From Myxococcales bacterium (GTDB lineage: Bacteria; Myxococcota; Polyangia; Nannocystales; Nannocystaceae), in the NCBI GenBank assembly GCA_016793465.1, contig JAEUJW010000086.1, positions 1 through 64,000 on the forward strand: a stretch of 64,000 nt of DNA, in the 5' to 3' direction. The notes beneath the pieces are model-generated. The model was given only the letters and a program-made list of their open reading frames with translations. It was not told where the DNA came from and ran no database searches. Shown piece after piece: positions 39,807 to 50,241 of the stretch. The position numbers and the translations under genes are program-made. The stretch's first letter is position 1. The number at the start of each line of letters is the position of its first letter.

Positions 39807-41030
39807 ATGTCGAACGCCCTGCAACGCCCGCTGTCCGCGGCCCTCCGGACCACACCGCGAGCTCCGCTCCTCCGCGCCGGACCAGGCCCGCACCCGCTGC
39901 TCGGCCTGCTGCTCGCGCTGGTCCTCCCGCTGCTGCTGCTGACAGGCTGCGCCGACAGCTCGGCCTCCGAGGCCGCACCGCCGCCGCCGCCCGAGCTGCC
40001 CTACTTCGACAACGGCGTCATCCGCCTGCCCGCGGCGTTCGCCGAGCGCATCGGCTTCCGCAGCGAGACCATCGCCACCCGGGAGATCGCCCCCGTCGTC
40101 CACGTCACCGGCGTGCTCGAGTTCGACGAGCAACGCATCGCCGCCGTCGGCTCCCGCATCTCCGGCCGCGTCAAAGAGGTCAGCGTCATCGAAGGCACCA
40201 AGGTCAAGGCCGGCGACGTGCTCGCCTCCCTCGACTCCGCCGAGCTCGGCAAGGCCCAGTCCGACATCTCCGCCATCCAGGCCCGCGCGACCTTCGCCCG
40301 CATGGACGAGGCCCGCAAAGAGGAGCTGCTCAAGCAAGGCATCACCTCCAAACGCGCCCTCGAGCTCGCCCGCCAGGAGTCCAGCGTCGCCGACGCCGAG
40401 CTCCGCGCCGCCATGCAGCGCGTCCAGGCCCTCGGCGGCGGCGGCAAGGGCAAGAACCTCGGCGTCACCGCCTTCGTCAGCCCGATCGAGGGCGACGTCG
40501 TCAAGGTCCACGTGTTCCGCGGCCAGGCCGTCGAGCCCAGCTACACCGCCTTCACCATCGCCGACCGCTCGACCCTGTGGGTCCGCCTGTCGGTGTTCGA
40601 GGGCGACGTCGGCAACATCCGCGTCGACGACATCGTCGAGGTGTCCTCCCAGGTTCACCCCGAGAACGTGCTCACCGGCAAGGTGACGTACATCAGCACC
40701 GTGCTCGACCCCGTGACCCGCAGCGCCGAGGTCCGCGTCATCGTCCCCAACGAGGCCGGCACCCTCCGCGTCGGCCAGGCCGTCAACGCCAGGATCCGCC
40801 CGAGCGCCGCCACCAAGCGCGGCCTCGCCGTCCCTCGCGGCGCCCTCACCCTCGTCGACGGCAAGCCGACCGTGTTCGTCGCCGTCGACGACAGCAGCAT
40901 CGTCCCCAAGCCGGTCGAACTCGGCATCCAGGGCGCCGACATCGTCGAGGTCAAGAGCGGCCTCGCCGAGGGCGACCGCGTCGTCGTCGGCGAGGGGGTC
41001 TTCGCCCTCAAATCCGAACTGTTCCGCTAG
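39807..41030 (+). CDS. czcB: CzcB/CusB-type periplasmic adaptor (lipoprotein)
   Basis: 407 aa. The hydrophobic signal ends LLLLTGC (Cys48), so the adaptor is probably lipid-anchored. Lipoyl-like half motifs (GRVKEVSVIEGTKVKAGDVLASLDSAELGKAQ and the returning AFVSPIEGDVVKVHVFRGQAVE), a helical hairpin between them, and beta-barrel and membrane-proximal domains (TRSAEVRVIVPN, GLAVPRGALTLVDG, GDRVVVGEG) give the complete membrane-fusion-protein order. It links the RND pump to the outer-membrane factor. No His-rich metal-binding N-terminal domain is present. It is followed by czcA after 56 bases. Confidence 0.88.
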   Translation: MSNALQRPLSAALRTTPRAPLLRAGPGPHPLLGLLLALVLPLLLLTGCADSSASEAAPPPPPELPYFDNGVIRLPAAFAERIGFRSETIATREIAPVVHVTGVLEFDEQRIAAVGSRISGRVKEVSVIEGTKVKAGDVLASLDSAELGKAQSDISAIQARATFARMDEARKEELLKQGITSKRALELARQESSVADAELRAAMQRVQALGGGGKGKNLGVTAFVSPIEGDVVKVHVFRGQAVEPSYTAFTIADRSTLWVRLSVFEGDVGNIRVDDIVEVSSQVHPENVLTGKVTYISTVLDPVTRSAEVRVIVPNEAGTLRVGQAVNARIRPSAATKRGLAVPRGALTLVDGKPTVFVAVDDSSIVPKPVELGIQGADIVEVKSGLAEGDRVVVGEGVFALKSELFR

Positions 41031-41086
41031 CAGGAACACCAGCCAGGCCCTCGCGCTCGAGGAGCCTGCACGCCAGGGATCGCCTC

Positions 41087-44000
41087 ATGCTCGGCTCGCT
41101 GATCGACCTGTCCATTCGCCTGCGCTACATGATGCTGGTGCTCCTGGCCCTCCTGCTGGCCGGGGGCGTGTTCGCGGCGAAGACCCTCCCCATCGACGCC
41201 ATCCCCGACATCTCGGGCATCCAGGTGTCGGTGCTCACCGAGGCCCCCGGCCTCAGCGCCCTCGAGGTCGAGCGCAACGTCACCTTCCCCATGGAGAACG
41301 CCCTCAACGGCGTCCCGGGGATGACCGAGCTGCGCAGCGTCTCCCGCGCCGACATCTCCGCGATCACCATCATCTTCCGCGACGGCACCGACCCGTGGTT
41401 CGCCCGCCAATTGGTGTTCGAGCGCATGCTGCAGGCCAAGAACGACCTGCCGGAGAACATCCCGACCCCGCAGATCGCGCCGCTGTCCACCGGGCTGGGC
41501 GAGATCTTCCAGTTCGTGGTCCGCTCGGAGGTCCACTCCCGCAAGCAGCTCCGCACCCTGCTCGACTGGGAGATCGTCCCGCGCCTGCGCGGCATCCCCG
41601 GCATCGTCGAGGTCAACACCATGGGCGGCGACCTGAAGCAGTACCAGGTCGTCGTCCAGCCCGACAAGCTCGCCGCCTACAACCTCACCATCCGCGAGCT
41701 CCACGAGACGCTCGAGCGCTCGAGCACCATCGTCTCCGGCGGCTACCTCGACCGCGGCGCCGAGGCCTTCACCCTCCGCGCCGTCGGCATGTTCGGCGGC
41801 CTCGAGGACATCGGCAACGTGGTCCTCAAGACGTCCGCCGACGGCCAGCCCGTGCTCGTCAAGAACGTCGCCGACGTGCGCGACGGCGCCGCCCTCCGCC
41901 ACGGCATGATCACCCACAACGGCGAGGACGAGGCCGTGACCGGCATCGTCATGATGCTGCTCGGCTCCAACAGCCGCGACGTCATCTACGCCGTCAAGGA
42001 CCGCGTCGCCGAGATCCAGGCCACGCTCCCCCCCGGCGTCGTCATCGAGACGATCTACGACCGCGCCGACTTCGTCGAGCGCACCCTCTCCACGGTCATG
42101 ACCAACCTGGTCGAGGGCGCCGTCGTCGTGTTCATCGTCCTCATCATCTTCCTCGGCTCCGTCCGCGGCGCGCTCGTCTGCGTGGTCGGCATCCCCGCCG
42201 CCATGAGCATCGCCCTGTTCGGCATGCACTGGGCCGATGTCACCGGCGACCTCATGTCGCTCGGCGCCATCGACTTCGGCTTCCTCGTCGACGGCCCCAT
42301 CGTCGTGCTCGAGTCGCTGCTCGCCACCTACATCGGCAAGCAGCTCGCCCCCGACGAACGCGCCCACGCCTACATCAACACCATCCAGAAGGTCATCCGC
42401 CCGGTCGCGTTCGCCGTCGCCATCATCATGCTGGTGTACGTCCCGCTGCTCGGCCTCGAGGGCGTCGAGGGCCGCATGTTCCGGCCCATGGCCACCACCA
42501 TGGCCTTCGCCCTGCTCGGCGCCCTGGTCTACTCGGTGCTGTTCCTCCCGGCCCTGCTGGCCGTGTTCGTGCCCCCGCTGAAGAAGGACGGCGCCCGCTG
42601 GCTGCAGCCGGTCAGCCGCATGTACGCCCGCCTGGTCCCCGGCGCCCTCAAGCTGCGCTGGCCGCTCATCCTCGGCGCCGGAGCCGCGCTCGTGCTCTCG
42701 GCCATCGCCTTCATGGCCAAGGGCGCCAACTTCGTGCCCCGCATCGACGAGGGCGACGTGGTCGTGACCATCCGCCGCGCCCCCTCGATCAACCTCGAGG
42801 AGGCCAAGCGCCTCGACCTCATCGTCCAGAAGACCCTGTTCAAGTTCCCCGAGGTCATCACCACCCTGGCCATGACCGGCCGCGCCGAGGTCGCCATCGA
42901 CCCGGTCGGCAAGGACAACAACGACACGGTCGTGCGCCTGAAGCCGAAGAAGGAGTGGACCACCGCCCACGACCTCGACGGCCTCAGCGTCGCCATGAAG
43001 AACGCGCTCGAGGAGGCGGTGCCCTCGACGTTCTTCTCGATCTCCCAGCCGATCGAGGACCGCACCAACGAGATGATCAGCGGCTCGCGCGCCGACGTGC
43101 AGATCATGCTCACCGGCACCGATCTGCTCGAGCTAAAGCGCATCTCCGAGGAGATCCGCGACGTCGTGCGCACGATCGACGGCTCCGGCGACGTCCGCGT
43201 CGAGCGCGTGCTCGGCATGCCCGAGCTCACCGTCAAGCCCGACCGCGCCCGCCTGGCCCGCTACGGCGTGCGCATGGAGGACGCCCTCCTCAGCATCGAG
43301 GCCGCCCGCGTCGGCATGCCGATCGGCTGGGTCTACGAGGGCCAGCGCCGCTTCGAGACCCGCCTGCTGGTGCCCCCGCGCGCGCCCGTGCCCGAGGCCC
43401 TCGGCGACCTGCTCGTCGAGACCGTCGACGGCCACCGCGTGCCCCTGTCCGAGGTCGCGACCGTGACCGAGGCCGAGGGCCCGGCGCAGATCCGCCGCGA
43501 GAACCGCGTGCGCATCGTCCGCGTCGAGGTCAACCTCCGCGGCCGCGACCTCCTGTCGTGGGTCACCGAGGCCCAGCAGGCCGTCGACGACAAGGTCGTG
43601 CTGCCGTCCGGCTACGCCGTGCAGTGGTCGGGCCAGTTCGAGAACTTCGAGCGCGCCTCCAAGCGCCTCGCCGTGGTCGTGCCCATCGCCCTCGCCCTCA
43701 TCTTCGGCATGCTCCTGTGGAACTTCGGCGACGTCCGCTACGCCGTCGCCGTGTTCGCCGTGGTCCCGTTCGCCCTCACCGGCGGCATGGTCGGCCTCAT
43801 CCTCCGCGACATGGAGTTCTCGATCCCCGCCGCCGTCGGCTTCATCGCCCTCGCCGGCGTCGCCGTGCTCAACGGGGTCGTGCTCGCCACCGACGTCCGC
43901 CACGCCCTCGACGAAGGCCACCCCTTCAACGAGGGTCTAATCAAAGGGTCGGTCCACACGATGCGCGCGGTGCTCACCACCGGCGCCGTCGCGGCCCTCG

Positions 44001-44203
44001 GCTTCCTGCCGATGGCCCTCGCCACCGGCGCAGGCTCCGAGGTCCAGCGCCCGCTCGCCACCACCGTGGTGTTCGGCATCGGCGCCTCGACCCTCATGAC
44101 CATGTTCCTGCTGCCGGCCATCCTTAAAATCATCCTCCGCCGCGAGCAACGCGAGGGCCGCGAGACCCGCGTCGAGCCCGACGAGCTCGCGCTGCGCGAG
44201 TGA
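41087..44203 (+). CDS. czcA: CzcA-type heavy-metal RND efflux pump
   Basis: 1038 aa, normal for HME-RND pumps. It has an N-terminal helix (LRYMMLVLLALLLAGGVFA), two large periplasmic loops and twelve membrane helices. DFGFLVDG in the fourth helix gives Asp396, Asp402 and Glu409, the proton-relay residues of CzcA. This DFGxxxDG form is typical of divalent-cation (Zn/Co/Cd) pumps, whereas Cu/Ag pumps of the CusA type lack it. Proline and serine replace the usual Ala and Asn around it. The pump drives metal ions out through CzcB and CzcC using the proton gradient. The exact ion is inference. Confidence 0.9.
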   Translation: MLGSLIDLSIRLRYMMLVLLALLLAGGVFAAKTLPIDAIPDISGIQVSVLTEAPGLSALEVERNVTFPMENALNGVPGMTELRSVSRADISAITIIFRDGTDPWFARQLVFERMLQAKNDLPENIPTPQIAPLSTGLGEIFQFVVRSEVHSRKQLRTLLDWEIVPRLRGIPGIVEVNTMGGDLKQYQVVVQPDKLAAYNLTIRELHETLERSSTIVSGGYLDRGAEAFTLRAVGMFGGLEDIGNVVLKTSADGQPVLVKNVADVRDGAALRHGMITHNGEDEAVTGIVMMLLGSNSRDVIYAVKDRVAEIQATLPPGVVIETIYDRADFVERTLSTVMTNLVEGAVVVFIVLIIFLGSVRGALVCVVGIPAAMSIALFGMHWADVTGDLMSLGAIDFGFLVDGPIVVLESLLATYIGKQLAPDERAHAYINTIQKVIRPVAFAVAIIMLVYVPLLGLEGVEGRMFRPMATTMAFALLGALVYSVLFLPALLAVFVPPLKKDGARWLQPVSRMYARLVPGALKLRWPLILGAGAALVLSAIAFMAKGANFVPRIDEGDVVVTIRRAPSINLEEAKRLDLIVQKTLFKFPEVITTLAMTGRAEVAIDPVGKDNNDTVVRLKPKKEWTTAHDLDGLSVAMKNALEEAVPSTFFSISQPIEDRTNEMISGSRADVQIMLTGTDLLELKRISEEIRDVVRTIDGSGDVRVERVLGMPELTVKPDRARLARYGVRMEDALLSIEAARVGMPIGWVYEGQRRFETRLLVPPRAPVPEALGDLLVETVDGHRVPLSEVATVTEAEGPAQIRRENRVRIVRVEVNLRGRDLLSWVTEAQQAVDDKVVLPSGYAVQWSGQFENFERASKRLAVVVPIALALIFGMLLWNFGDVRYAVAVFAVVPFALTGGMVGLILRDMEFSIPAAVGFIALAGVAVLNGVVLATDVRHALDEGHPFNEGLIKGSVHTMRAVLTTGAVAALGFLPMALATGAGSEVQRPLATTVVFGIGASTLMTMFLLPAILKIILRREQREGRETRVEPDELALRE

Positions 44204-44385
44204 CCCTCCGGCACCCTCCGGCGGGCGCGGCCCGGCGATCGTCGCATCGCCCGCGGTCGCGCCCGCACCGTCGCGAGTCGCCCGCCTCGCGCTTCTTGCT
44301 TCACACCGTCCGCACGCAAATTCACCGGACCCCCCGGACGGCCGCCACACTTCCGAAACCGTTGTTTTTCGGCTAAGACAGCCCC

Positions 44386-45660
44386 GTGTGGTGTTGCGCC
44401 GTCGCTCTCGCCTTCGTCAGTCCGGCCATGCCGGCTACGCCTCCTCCGTCGCCCACGCCGCTGCCGCCCGCGGGCGTTGAGTCGTCGCGCTCACCCAGCC
44501 CCGCGTCCGCCCAGCCCTCCACTCAGTCGGCCGTGTCGACCACGCCCTCGCCGGCCACCTCGATGCAGGCCGCGCCCGGCGGTCCCGCGCAGCCAGCCCC
44601 CTCCTCCGCCGTGCCTGGCGGCGTGGCCACGCAGCCCGCCCCTGCCTCCGGCAGCCAGACGGTCGCGCCCACCTCGCCCGTCTCCTCCGACGCCAACCTC
44701 GACGCCCAGGACCGTCCGGTCACCCCGCCCGACACCGACCCGACGCGCTTCCACTTCTTCGGCCGCGCCACCCTCGGCACCGGCATCGGCGGCGGCGGCC
44801 GTATCGACAGGGTGTCCTACGGCGACCCCTCCGTCGACCGCAGCAGCCACGGCTACCTCGTCGAGAGCACCGGCACCGCCAACATGTGGGTGCGCGCCGT
44901 CGGCTACGCCGAGCGCCGGGCCAGGCGCGGCCGCCCGCTGTTCTTCATCCTCCCCGACCTCGCGCTGTCGTTCCACCTCGGCAGCACCCGCGCCGGGGCC
45001 GACGCCGTCGCCCGCGAGAACGGCCACGAGGTCCACCGCAGCGGCACGTACATCGGCAACTTCGGCCACCTGAACTTCACCGGCGGCATCGCCAGCGCCG
45101 GTCGCGTCGGCGCCTACTTCAAGGGCAGCGTCGGCGGGCGTTATCTGTTCGGCGGCGCCGGCCCCGAGGGCGCCTACATGATCTTCCCGTTCGGCCTCGG
45201 CGGCGGCCTGCGCGTCGGACGAAGCCCCGACTTCACGCTGCTCGTCGGCGCCAAGATCGAGGCCTTGCTCGGCACGCACGGCATCGGCGGCTCGACGCTG
45301 CTGCCCGGCGCCGACCCCGAGGCCAACGACCCGCCGAAGGTCGGCTGGAGCCGCTACACCCAGCTCGCCCCCGGCGGCGACGTCGTGCTCCAGGCCCGCA
45401 CCGGCCGCAACGTCTACGTCAGCTGGCTCGGCACCGCCGACGTCACCGTCGCCGGCCGCGACTACGGCGGCCAGCGGATCTTCGGCCGCTCGACCCTCGA
45501 CGTGGCGATCCCCATGACCCCCGGCCTTCGCCTCAACCTGTTCGGCATGTACAGCGGCTGGCGCGCGTCCGCGGCCCCCGACGCCGTCCAGCCGTTCGCC
45601 GCCGAGGGCCAGACCTGGTCCAACCACACCTTCTTGCTCGGCGTGGGCGTCGGCCTCTGA
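44386..45660 (+). CDS. Putative outer-membrane protein with Pro/Ser-rich N-terminus
   Basis: 424 aa from a GTG. A short hydrophobic signal (CCAVALAFVSPAMPA) is followed by a Pro/Ser/Ala-rich region to about 115. The rest alternates glycine-rich turns with amphipathic strands (FHFFGRATLGTGIGGGGR, VGAYFKGSVGGRYLFGGAG, FTLLVGAKIEALLG) and ends in FLLGVGVGL, compatible with an outer-membrane barrel. It shares the layout of the gene at 36501 but no obvious sequence similarity. It follows czcA by 182 bases, perhaps with its own promoter. Confidence 0.65.
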   Translation: MWCCAVALAFVSPAMPATPPPSPTPLPPAGVESSRSPSPASAQPSTQSAVSTTPSPATSMQAAPGGPAQPAPSSAVPGGVATQPAPASGSQTVAPTSPVSSDANLDAQDRPVTPPDTDPTRFHFFGRATLGTGIGGGGRIDRVSYGDPSVDRSSHGYLVESTGTANMWVRAVGYAERRARRGRPLFFILPDLALSFHLGSTRAGADAVARENGHEVHRSGTYIGNFGHLNFTGGIASAGRVGAYFKGSVGGRYLFGGAGPEGAYMIFPFGLGGGLRVGRSPDFTLLVGAKIEALLGTHGIGGSTLLPGADPEANDPPKVGWSRYTQLAPGGDVVLQARTGRNVYVSWLGTADVTVAGRDYGGQRIFGRSTLDVAIPMTPGLRLNLFGMYSGWRASAAPDAVQPFAAEGQTWSNHTFLLGVGVGL

Positions 45661-45693
45661 CCTGTCCCTCCGGCCAGGTCCCACCCCAGCCCC

Positions 45694-45748
45694 AAAATTA
45701 TTAAAAACGAAGCGCCCCGCGTCGACGACGCGAGGCGTCCGCGCTTCG
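45694..45748 (-). terminator. Rho-independent terminator of the desaturase gene
   Basis: Read on the minus strand, GAAGCGC...CCTCGCGTC pairs with GACGCGGGG...GCGCTTC and is followed by TTTTTAATAATTTT. The stem is long and GC-rich, and the T tract is unusually clear for this genome. It lies directly after the desaturase stop at 45758. It may also block read-through from the convergent gene ending at 45660. Confidence 0.8.
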
Positions 45749-45757
45749 GCGCGAAGA

Positions 45758-46735
<978 letters not shown>

Positions 46736-46860
46736 GCCTCGCCAATCTCCCCGAAACCGCCTCCCCACGCAGTCATCGCCGCGTCATCCTGCGTCACCGT
46801 TGTGTCATCGCCGGCCTGCGCAGGCCGCTGCGCAGGTCTCGCTCACGAACCACACCCACA

Positions 46861-47586
46861 TCACCGCGGGTCAGGCACGAACTTGTAGCCCGAACCCCTC
46901 ACCGACACGAAGTGCACCGGCGCCGCCGGGTCGCGCTCGAAGTGTCGCCGCAAGCGCATGATGAAATTGTCGACCATGCGCGAGTTCGGGTAGTTCGCCA
47001 GCTTCCACACCTGCTCCTGCAGCTCATGCCGCGAGATCACCCGGCCCGGGTGCTCCGCGAAGTAGCGCAGCAGGTCGAACTCGAGGCGGGTCAACTTGAC
47101 CTCCTGCCCGTCCATGGTCGCCTCCTGACGCTCGCCGTCGATCTCCGCCCCGCCGAAGCGGATCGGCGCCGCGGCCGGCGCGCCGCGCCCCGCCGGCTGC
47201 TGCCGCTCCCAGCTCCTCCGCCGCAGCAGCGACCGCACCCGCGCCAGCAGCTCGCTGAGCTCGAACGGCTTGATCAAATAGTCGTCGGCGCCGACCTCGA
47301 GGCCGGTGACCCGATCCTCCGTCGAGTCCATGGCCGTCAACATCAGCACCGGCGTGAAGTTGCCGCCGTCCCGCAGCCGCCGGCACAGCTCGAAGCCCGT
47401 CGCGTCCGGCAACATCACGTCGAGGATGATCGCGTCGTAGCCCCGCTGCAGCAGCAGCTCCCCGGCCTTGCGCGCCGACGCCGCCATGTCCACCACGTAG
47501 CCCTCGAGCTCGAAGTTGAGCTTCAAACCCGCGGCCAGATGCTGCTCGTCCTCGACCACCAGGAGTCGCAATGGAACGTTGTTCAT
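46861..47586 (-). CDS. OmpR-family response regulator
   Basis: 241 aa. The receiver domain (1-120) has the phosphoacceptor Asp56 (IILDVMLP), Thr84 and Lys106 (IKPF). An Ala/Pro linker of about 20 residues leads to a winged-helix DNA-binding domain (about 140-240, LTRLEFDLLRYFAEHPGRVISR and a terminal VRGSGYKFVPD). It lies 135 bases downstream of the histidine kinase in the same orientation and should be its partner. Target genes are not evident, though the desaturase gene is immediately downstream on the same strand. Confidence 0.9.
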   Translation of the reverse strand: MNNVPLRLLVVEDEQHLAAGLKLNFELEGYVVDMAASARKAGELLLQRGYDAIILDVMLPDATGFELCRRLRDGGNFTPVLMLTAMDSTEDRVTGLEVGADDYLIKPFELSELLARVRSLLRRRSWERQQPAGRGAPAAAPIRFGGAEIDGERQEATMDGQEVKLTRLEFDLLRYFAEHPGRVISRHELQEQVWKLANYPNSRMVDNFIMRLRRHFERDPAAPVHFVSVRGSGYKFVPDPR

Positions 47587-47721
47587 GGCGCCCTCAACCC
47601 GATCTCTGAGCCGCGGCCCGCGTGCGCGAGCGACCCGCCCGCTCGCCGACGGGCGCGCATAAACTCGGTGGATATCGCTTTGTCATGACTCGCGAGCGGG
47701 CGGGGGACTCGGAGCATATCG

Positions 47722-48675
47722 TCACCCGCCGAGTCGCAGGGTCTGGGCCCGCGGCCGCGCGGGCAGGGTGACCCGCATCGTCGTCCCGTGGCCCGCGCCG
47801 GGCGACAGCGCCTCGACCCGCCCGCCGAGCGAGTACACCAGCGTCGACACCACGTACAGCCCGAGCCCGGTGCCCCGCCGCGAGCGCACGTCCTCGACCG
47901 GCACGCGATAGAACCGTTCGAACACCCGGCGGATGTCCCCGCGCGGGATGCCGATGCCGCGGTCGCGCACCTCGACGACCACCCCGCCGCCCCTGGTCGT
48001 CACCGCCCGCCCGACCACCTCGACCTCGACGTCCTGCTGCGAATATTTAATAGCGTTGTCGATCAAGTTCTCGAACACGGCGGCCAGCGCGAGCTCGTCC
48101 GACGTGATCTTCAGGTCCGCCGGCACGTCGATCTTGACCACGTCCTCCGGCTGATGCGCCCGCCTGGCCACCGCCGCGGCGCAGCGCCTGATCAAACCCT
48201 CGAGCGCGACCTCCTGCAGCGGCTGCGACACCCGCTCCGCCCGCAGCCGCGTGGCCGCCAGCACGCGGTCGATGAACGCGGTCAACCGCTCGACGTCGTC
48301 GAGCATCATGCGCCGCAGCTTGACGTGCTGCGTGTCCGGCAGGTCCGGGCGGCCGAGCGTCTCGAGGCACAGCTTCAGCGCCGCCAGCGGGCTCTTCAAC
48401 TCATGGGTGACCGAGTCGATGAAGCTGGTCTGGCGCCGACCCTCGCGGATCTCCCCGACCAGGAACACCGAGAACAGCACCAGCACGGTCATGATGACGA
48501 CCAGCGCGACGACCCCGGTGACCAGCAGCACCGTGTTGGCCCGGATGTCCTCGGCCAGCGCCCCGCTGCGCGCGACCACCACCGTCCACGCGACCGTCAG
48601 CGCGATGCCCAGCGCCACCGACACCGACGAGAGGAAGATCGGGAGGCTGATCGACCGGGTGCCGCGCGCCGCCAT
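47722..48675 (-). CDS. Membrane sensor histidine kinase
   Basis: 317 aa. Two membrane helices (about 10-35 and 48-74) enclose an unusually short periplasmic loop of about 13 residues, so the protein probably senses the membrane or a partner and not a soluble ligand. HisKA carries His91 (VTHELKSPLAAL). The ATPase domain has the N box (FENLIDNAIKYS), G1 (DRGIGIP) and G2 (GTGLGL). It has no HAMP domain. A lipoprotein gene ends 12 bases upstream and could supply the sensing component. The response regulator follows downstream. Confidence 0.9.
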   Translation of the reverse strand: MAARGTRSISLPIFLSSVSVALGIALTVAWTVVVARSGALAEDIRANTVLLVTGVVALVVIMTVLVLFSVFLVGEIREGRRQTSFIDSVTHELKSPLAALKLCLETLGRPDLPDTQHVKLRRMMLDDVERLTAFIDRVLAATRLRAERVSQPLQEVALEGLIRRCAAAVARRAHQPEDVVKIDVPADLKITSDELALAAVFENLIDNAIKYSQQDVEVEVVGRAVTTRGGGVVVEVRDRGIGIPRGDIRRVFERFYRVPVEDVRSRRGTGLGLYVVSTLVYSLGGRVEALSPGAGHGTTMRVTLPARPRAQTLRLGG

Positions 48676-48687
48676 CTCGGTCTCCGT

Positions 48688-49575
48688 TCACGACGCCGGC
48701 GCCGGCACCGGCACCGCCGCGGCGCGCGGCCCCGCCGGCCCTCGCACGCCGCCCAGCCCGGCCGGCCCGTGCGGCTGGATCGCCAGCCCCGCCTTCGCCG
48801 CCGCCCCGCCGCGCAGGTCGACCACCGCCCCAGGCGGCAGGTCGATCCACCGCGGGTTGCCCGGCCCGCGCAGGCAATAATCGACCACGTTGTCCGCCCC
48901 CGGCTCGTCGACGTCGTCGACCCCCTGCGGCGCCGTCGGCGTCGCCTCGAGCGCGACCTGCGGCCACGGAGCCGTGTCCGGCCGCGTCACCGGCGCGCTC
49001 CAGTAGACCCGCACCGCGTGGTCGTAGCCCGCGCACGTCGTCGTCGTCGCCACCGCCTCGGCCCGCACCGCGAACACCGGCCGCGACCGCGGCGACACGT
49101 CGGCCGACAGGCCCTCGAGCACGCGCCCGTCGCGGTCGTGCACGAGCCCGGTCACGGTCACGCTGATCGGCTCGAGCGGCGTCTTCTGGCTGCGCGCGTC
49201 CGACACCAGCAGCAGGGCCGTGCAGTGCTCGTCGCGCTCCTGGGCCGGCCCGAGCAGCGCCCCCACCGGGGTGACCCGCTGCCCGTCCGGCAGGGCCAGC
49301 ACGAAGCGGTGCGGCGCCAGGCTGATCGCGTCGATCGGCCGCGAGAACACGAGGTACACCACCCCCGTGACCGGCAGCGCGAACTCGCGGTCGACCGCGG
49401 CCGCCGGCTGCGCGTGCGCGGTCAACAGCACCGTCGGCGCCTCGGTCGACGGCCCCGAGGCGGCCGGCGGCGGATCTGCCGACGCCCGCGTGCGCGGCCC
49501 GACCGGCCCGTAGCAGCCGCCGAGCAGCAGCGCGGCCGACAGCAGGCGGCAGGGCGGGCGGGGCAGGGGAGTCAC
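48688..49575 (-). CDS. Lipoprotein preceding the histidine kinase
   Basis: 295 aa. The GTG at 49575 was chosen because the signal peptide (CRLLSAALLLGGC, lipobox) begins just after it and an earlier start would overlap the divergent miaE gene. After a Pro/Ala linker the mature protein is beta-rich (VVYLVFSRPIDAISL, ISVTVTGLVHDRDGRVL), resembling Ig-like or carbohydrate-binding folds. Cysteines are few. The close spacing to the kinase suggests a shared transcript and possibly a sensory accessory role. No family recognised. Confidence 0.7.
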   Translation of the reverse strand: MTPLPRPPCRLLSAALLLGGCYGPVGPRTRASADPPPAASGPSTEAPTVLLTAHAQPAAAVDREFALPVTGVVYLVFSRPIDAISLAPHRFVLALPDGQRVTPVGALLGPAQERDEHCTALLLVSDARSQKTPLEPISVTVTGLVHDRDGRVLEGLSADVSPRSRPVFAVRAEAVATTTTCAGYDHAVRVYWSAPVTRPDTAPWPQVALEATPTAPQGVDDVDEPGADNVVDYCLRGPGNPRWIDLPPGAVVDLRGGAAAKAGLAIQPHGPAGLGGVRGPAGPRAAAVPVPAPAS

Positions 49576-49629
49576 GCGCGGCCAGGGTAGCAGCTTGCCC
49601 CGCGGGCGGGGGCATGGAATACCCGCCGC

Positions 49630-50241
49630 GTGCTGCACCTGGCAGAGGCAACCGACCCCTCGTGGACCGCGCGGGCGCTCGCCCACATCGACGAGATCCT
49701 CCTCGACCACGCGCACTGCGAGAAGAAAGCCGCCTCGACCGCCATCTCCCTGCTGTTCCGCTACCCCGAACACCCCGCGCTGGCCGTCCCGCTCGCCCGC
49801 CTCGCCCGCGAGGAGCTGGCCCACTTCGAAGAGGTCCTCGACGTCCTCCGCGCCCGCGGCGGCGAGTTTCGCCGCCTCACCCCCAGCCCCTACGCCGCCC
49901 GCCTCACCGCCGCCGCCCGCACCCACGAGCCCGCCCGCTTGCTCGACACCCTGCTGTGCTGCGGCCTCATCGAGGCCCGCTCGTGCGAGCGCATGTCCCT
50001 GCTCGCCGCGGCCCTCGACGACCCGACATTAAAGAAGCTCTACCGCGGCCTGCTCGCCTGCGAGGCCCGTCACTTCGACGCCTACCTCGACCTCGCCCGC
50101 GGCCTCGACCTCGTCCCCGAGCAGGAGCTCACGCTGCGCCTCCACGAGCTCGCCGCCCACGAGGCCGCCGTCCTGCGTGAAGCTCCCGGCGAGCCCCGCC
50201 TGCACGCCGCGGCCGCTCCGCTGCTACAGTCCCCCGCATGA
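49630..50241 (+). CDS. miaE: tRNA-(ms2io6A)-hydroxylase MiaE
   Basis: 203 aa from a GTG. Ferritin-like di-iron protein: [29 protein letters not shown] and CEARHFDAY provide the Glu and ExxH ligands in the MiaE order. The enzyme hydroxylates the isopentenyl group of ms2i6A37 in tRNAs reading UNN codons, using oxygen. Length and motifs fit MiaE fully. It overlaps the VOC gene by four bases. An AT-rich codon pair with a rare TTA sits at 50029. Confidence 0.88.
   Translation: MLHLAEATDPSWTARALAHIDEILLDHAHCEKKAASTAISLLFRYPEHPALAVPLARLAREELAHFEEVLDVLRARGGEFRRLTPSPYAARLTAAARTHEPARLLDTLLCCGLIEARSCERMSLLAAALDDPTLKKLYRGLLACEARHFDAYLDLARGLDLVPEQELTLRLHELAAHEAAVLREAPGEPRLHAAAAPLLQSPA

Noticed and set aside
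39686..41086. Upstream in-frame extension of CzcA
   Set aside because: It overlaps czcB completely and is an Arg/Pro-rich shadow. The family-typical N-terminus begins at 41087.
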